DNA of 64,000 bases from Moorena producens 3L (lineage in GTDB: Bacteria; Cyanobacteriota; Cyanobacteriia; Cyanobacteriales; Coleofasciculaceae): assembly GCF_000211815.1 (NCBI RefSeq), contig NZ_GL890840.1, positions 304,141 to 368,140 of the forward strand, given 5' to 3'. A program made the translations under genes and the position numbers. Shown in pieces: positions 61,134 to 64,000 of the stretch (its first letter is position 1; each line of letters starts with the position of its first letter). A model generated the notes under the pieces. That model had not been told where the DNA came from. It saw only the letters and a program-made list of their open reading frames with translations, and did not search any database.

Positions 61134-62477
61134 TTAGGCACTTTCTCGCATAGATTTGGGCTTGAATAAACGTTTACCTCTCCGCAGAATTAGCTGATTT
61201 AAGGCATTGATCGTCTTAAACCAACGGGAATGGCTGTGCAAAATATGACGGTAGGGGATAGTGGTTTCTGCTATCATATCCACTGAAGAGGAAGTCCAAA
61301 ACTTGGGAAACCAGCGATGGAGTGTGCGATCAAAAACGTGCTTCAGCAACATTAGATATCCTAAATAAATATTTAAAGGAAACAGGCTATCGCTCATTTG
61401 GTCTAGGGCGATCATATCGGGGCGACGGCGTTGGGTATATTTAGGGACAGCTTGGGTTAAGTCATCATCATATTTATCTAGCAGTTGGTTAAACACTAGA
61501 CCATCTTCGAGAGCCGCACTGCATCCCTGGGCTATCATGGGTGAAACGGCGTGAATGGCATCTCCCACTAGCAAAATACTATTGCCAAAGTGGTAGCGAC
61601 TACACCTCACCGTTGTGGTTTGGAAGAAAGGCTTCTGGGCAAAAGCATCGGCTTCTTCAGGTGAAATCAACTGGCTGAAATCCCCCATATACTTTCTGAA
61701 GAAGGTTAAAACGTCTGAACCCGATGAGATATTGGCTAAACTATTATAACCCCGAGTAAAAGAAACTAAAGCATTGTAAGTCCGATCCGATTTGGATATA
61801 CACAGAAGAGTTCCAGACGATCCCAAAGAATACAAATGAACACTATCCCTATTTAATTTCAACTCAGGGTGATTTTCAGGACAGCGCAGCGTTAAAACTT
61901 TAATATCAACTGGACTTTTGCGCAGCTTGACCTCAAGACCGGTTTTATGCTGTAGTATATTTCTCACTGTAGACCGTACTCCATCAGCCCCAATCAACAA
62001 ATCATAGGCTTGGCATGGTTGATAGCCTGAAGCTGACTGAAAAACAGCCGATTTTGCTTCTAGATCGACAGCTATACATTCGTGTTTGAAGTGTATCTTT
62101 AGGCAACTAGCATCATAGCGTTTGGTCAAGGTTTCTAAAAAAAGATTGGTGAGGACATTGCGCTCGATCAGGAGTCGAGGTTGTTTGCGCAAAATAGATT
62201 GAACCACTCCACGGGAGTTACGGATTTCTTGTCCCAAAGCAATTGTTCCCCGTTCTATTGCCAAGGACTCTAAACCAAGTTCACGAAGGGCGGCTCGTCC
62301 TCGAAACCCAAGCGAAATAACATAGGAGCGAGCAGTTGACACAGCATTAAGTCTTGGATCAGAGCGTTTTTCATATAGCTCGACACAATATTTACTGTCA
62401 CGTCGCAACAAATAGTGAGCCATTAATAGTCCGCAGGGTCCAGCACCAACAATGATTACAGTTTTCATAAAGTCCAT
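61134..62477 (-). CDS. FAD-dependent monooxygenase (kynurenine 3-monooxygenase-like)
   Basis: The 447-residue flavoprotein hydroxylase (PHBH/FAD_binding_3 class) has an N-terminal dinucleotide motif VGAGPCGLLMAHYL with E-rich beta-2 end (LYEKRSDPR). A central GADGVRSTVR (DG motif) and LVGDAIHAVSPMIAQGCSAA (GD motif) follow. It uses FAD and NAD(P)H to hydroxylate a substrate. The closest memory match is kynurenine 3-monooxygenase-like enzymes, but the gene is not beside other tryptophan-catabolism genes. It is downstream of, and in the same direction as, a broken reductase-family gene and an HlyD-type gene. Confidence 0.85.
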   Translation of the reverse strand: MDFMKTVIIVGAGPCGLLMAHYLLRRDSKYCVELYEKRSDPRLNAVSTARSYVISLGFRGRAALRELGLESLAIERGTIALGQEIRNSRGVVQSILRKQPRLLIERNVLTNLFLETLTKRYDASCLKIHFKHECIAVDLEAKSAVFQSASGYQPCQAYDLLIGADGVRSTVRNILQHKTGLEVKLRKSPVDIKVLTLRCPENHPELKLNRDSVHLYSLGSSGTLLCISKSDRTYNALVSFTRGYNSLANISSGSDVLTFFRKYMGDFSQLISPEEADAFAQKPFFQTTTVRCSRYHFGNSILLVGDAIHAVSPMIAQGCSAALEDGLVFNQLLDKYDDDLTQAVPKYTQRRRPDMIALDQMSDSLFPLNIYLGYLMLLKHVFDRTLHRWFPKFWTSSSVDMIAETTIPYRHILHSHSRWFKTINALNQLILRRGKRLFKPKSMRESA

Positions 62478-62666
62478 TTTATAAAATTGTTTTATTACTA
62501 TTCCTCCATCATGATAGTTACTTAAATTTTCAGGTTATACATTGATCTTCGTCACACAAAACTATTTATTTTTATGCTATACTGGGCTTTTACTGATAAG
62601 TAAAAATTATGTAATGTGGAAGCTGTTTTTAAACAAGGGCTTCCACATGAGCTTAACGAGGGAGTC

Positions 62667-63797
62667 TCAAAAAGTTAGGGAGCTTTCTAAGAGACTAATA
62701 GCGCGGTTTACTAGATCAGAATACTGTAACTCTCCAGAGAAAAGTCGGGTCATGGTAGCAATAGCGGAAGGTCGTTGCAATACTACTTGATAACCTAGTT
62801 TCGGGAAACGCCAAAATACTTGGGCTAATCTTTGAGCTGAGCTCATCTCCTTGCCCCATTCTTGACTTATAGTTTCGCTATATTGTTCTAAAGCATCTAT
62901 CTGATTGGCTAGTGCCTTATGGATAGCTTCTGCAGCTTTCATCCCACTAAAAATCGAAGGACGGATGCCTTCAGCGGAGAAAGGATCTACCACACAAGCT
63001 GCTTCTCCAGCTAAGACTGCATTTTGGGTGTGTAGCTTCTGATCACCATTCCACAGGAATATAGGATGACCAGATTCAGTAGCAGTAGCTAAATCTAGCT
63101 TAAACATCGTCCCATAATCTCGAATGATATTTTTAAAATTTTGTGCTTTACGTTTTTTTCCAAATGCCCCTGCCCCCAAAGAAAAACCATCTGCCTTGGG
63201 AAAATTCCAGACATAGCCATTTTGAGCCAAACCCAACTCAAAATAAATATTAATATCTGTTTGATTTTCTACTGGTATTTCTAGTTCTAATGCCCCTGCT
63301 ACTAATTTTTTTTGTCGCTGAAAACCTAACCATTTGCTCATTTTACCTTTGGAGCCATCAGCAGCAATTAAGTAATGTCCTATAAACGATTCTTGATTGG
63401 TATTAATTAACCAGCGATCGCTTTTAAATTCAATGCCGGTAACTTCCGTATCATCTTGAACTTTTGCACCATTTTTTTGTGATTGTTGCACTAAAAAATG
63501 ATCAAATATATCTCTTCTGACCATCCAAATAGGATAACTTTTGATATCAACTTGAATCGCATTTTATTTATTATAAGTAAAATAAGCGGCATTTGTTTTC
63601 AGAGATATAGCAGGACTAAAATCAAAATCAAACCATTCTTGAATTACCGAAGATACACCACCACCGCAAGGTTTGTAACGAGGTAAAGATGCTTTTTCTA
63701 AAACTAAAACAGAATGTCCCTTTTTTGATAAATGATAAGCAGCCGTTCCCCCAGCAGGCCCTGCACCAACAATAATACAATCAAATATCTTTGTCAT
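62667..63797 (-). pseudogene. Geranylgeranyl-reductase-family flavoprotein gene, interrupted by one stop
   Basis: Reading from ATG 63797 (MTKIFDC, with AGGAGA upstream) gives FAD-binding GAGPAGGTAAYHLSKKGHSV and the PRYKPCGGG motif of the geranylgeranyl reductase/ChlP-like family. A TAA at 63564-63566 then interrupts the frame. Downstream the same frame continues YPIWMVRRDIFDHFLVQQSQ and on to GEAACVVDPFSAEGIRPS, ending at 62667. The full protein would be 376 residues plus the stop. The frame is otherwise intact, so this is a recent nonsense mutation or, less likely, a sequencing error or readthrough. Such enzymes reduce isoprenoid or polyketide double bonds. Confidence 0.85.
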
Positions 63798-63906
63798 GCC
63801 CCCAAATCTCCTATTTTTAAACAATGCCGGACTCTGGGCTCCTGAAGCAACAGAATCAAAATTACTTTAATGCTATGATAATCTTAAGTCATCCATAAAT
63901 AGGAAT

Positions 63907-64000
63907 TTAATTTACATTCAATTCAGTAATAATTTCCGCATCTGCTGGCATTCCTGGTTTAGCAAACCCCCCAGGATTATCAATAGTTAGTTTAATGCCA
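63907..64000 (-). CDS. HlyD-type membrane-fusion protein, C-terminal end only
   Basis: Only about the last 30 codons are in the window. On the minus strand they read GIKLTIDNPGGFAKPGMPAD and end AEIITELNVN-stop at 63907-63909. The (L/F).KPGMPAD pattern is the hallmark end of HlyD/AcrA-type membrane-fusion proteins of ABC exporters such as YbhG. The gene starts beyond the window edge. It probably partners the YbhFSR-like exporter at 56879-61092. About 110 bp separate it from the reductase-family gene downstream. Confidence 0.7.
   Translation of the reverse strand, partial: GIKLTIDNPGGFAKPGMPADAEIITELNVN

Overview
The window comes from a filamentous cyanobacterium, probably a large-genome marine form of the Moorena/Lyngbya type (the genus is inference). 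Photosystem I genes psaA and psaB sit side by side. The HIP1 octamer GCGATCGC recurs throughout. There is a Pix/Pil/Hmp-type chemosensory cluster, xisH/xisI, RTX proteins and eukaryote-like Ser/Thr kinases. Gene boundaries are crowded with heptamer repeats and short palindromic or MITE-like elements, which is typical of these genomes.

0-9.5 kb (accessory): a polytopic membrane protein; a remnant that looks HopA1-like; the overlapping pair xisH-xisI; a partial second copy of the membrane-protein gene, so that xisHI lies between about 310 bp direct repeats; and two RTX-type secreted proteins that share a 5' leader. The second of these is a serralysin-like metalloprotease with two C-type-lectin modules.

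9.5-22 kb: a manganese/zinc-type ABC importer (permease and ATPase on one strand, binding lipoprotein divergent), a membrane-anchored TPR protein, a cation/proton antiporter with a UspA tail, a large TPR protein next to an outer-membrane barrel protein, a lipoprotein and a 2Fe-2S ferredoxin. 22.4-24.8 kb holds a decayed glycosyltransferase gene with a MITE in front of it, then a long stretch with no gene.

24.8-33.4 kb: a chemosensory operon in the order PatA-type regulator, CheW, methyl-accepting protein with two bilin-type GAF domains, and hybrid CheA. There is no CheY-only gene between the PatA-type and CheW genes. 33.6-38.2 kb is gene-poor. It holds one secreted protein, a highly structured segment that looks like a small transcription unit on the minus strand (operator-like dyad, truncated ribbon-helix-helix ORF, nested inverted repeats, terminator), a probable IS200/IS605 end, a glutamine-amidotransferase-like fragment and a second MITE.

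38.2-48.3 kb: a Ser/Thr kinase, a ZIP-like transporter fused to a cyclic-nucleotide-binding domain, a GNAT acetyltransferase, a CPXCG protein lacking one cysteine, a VIT-VWA protein, a retropepsin-like protease and a lipoprotein with a 20-residue tandem repeat tail. 48.9-53.6 kb is psaA-psaB. 54-56.6 kb encodes a transmembrane Ser/Thr kinase with a periplasmic-binding-protein sensor. 56.9-61.1 kb is a YbhFSR-like ABC exporter. It converges on a minus-strand group: an HlyD-type fusion protein cut by the window end, a geranylgeranyl-reductase-family gene broken by one stop codon, and an FAD monooxygenase. Together these may form one export/modification locus.

All assignments come from reading the sequence and from family knowledge; no database search was run.
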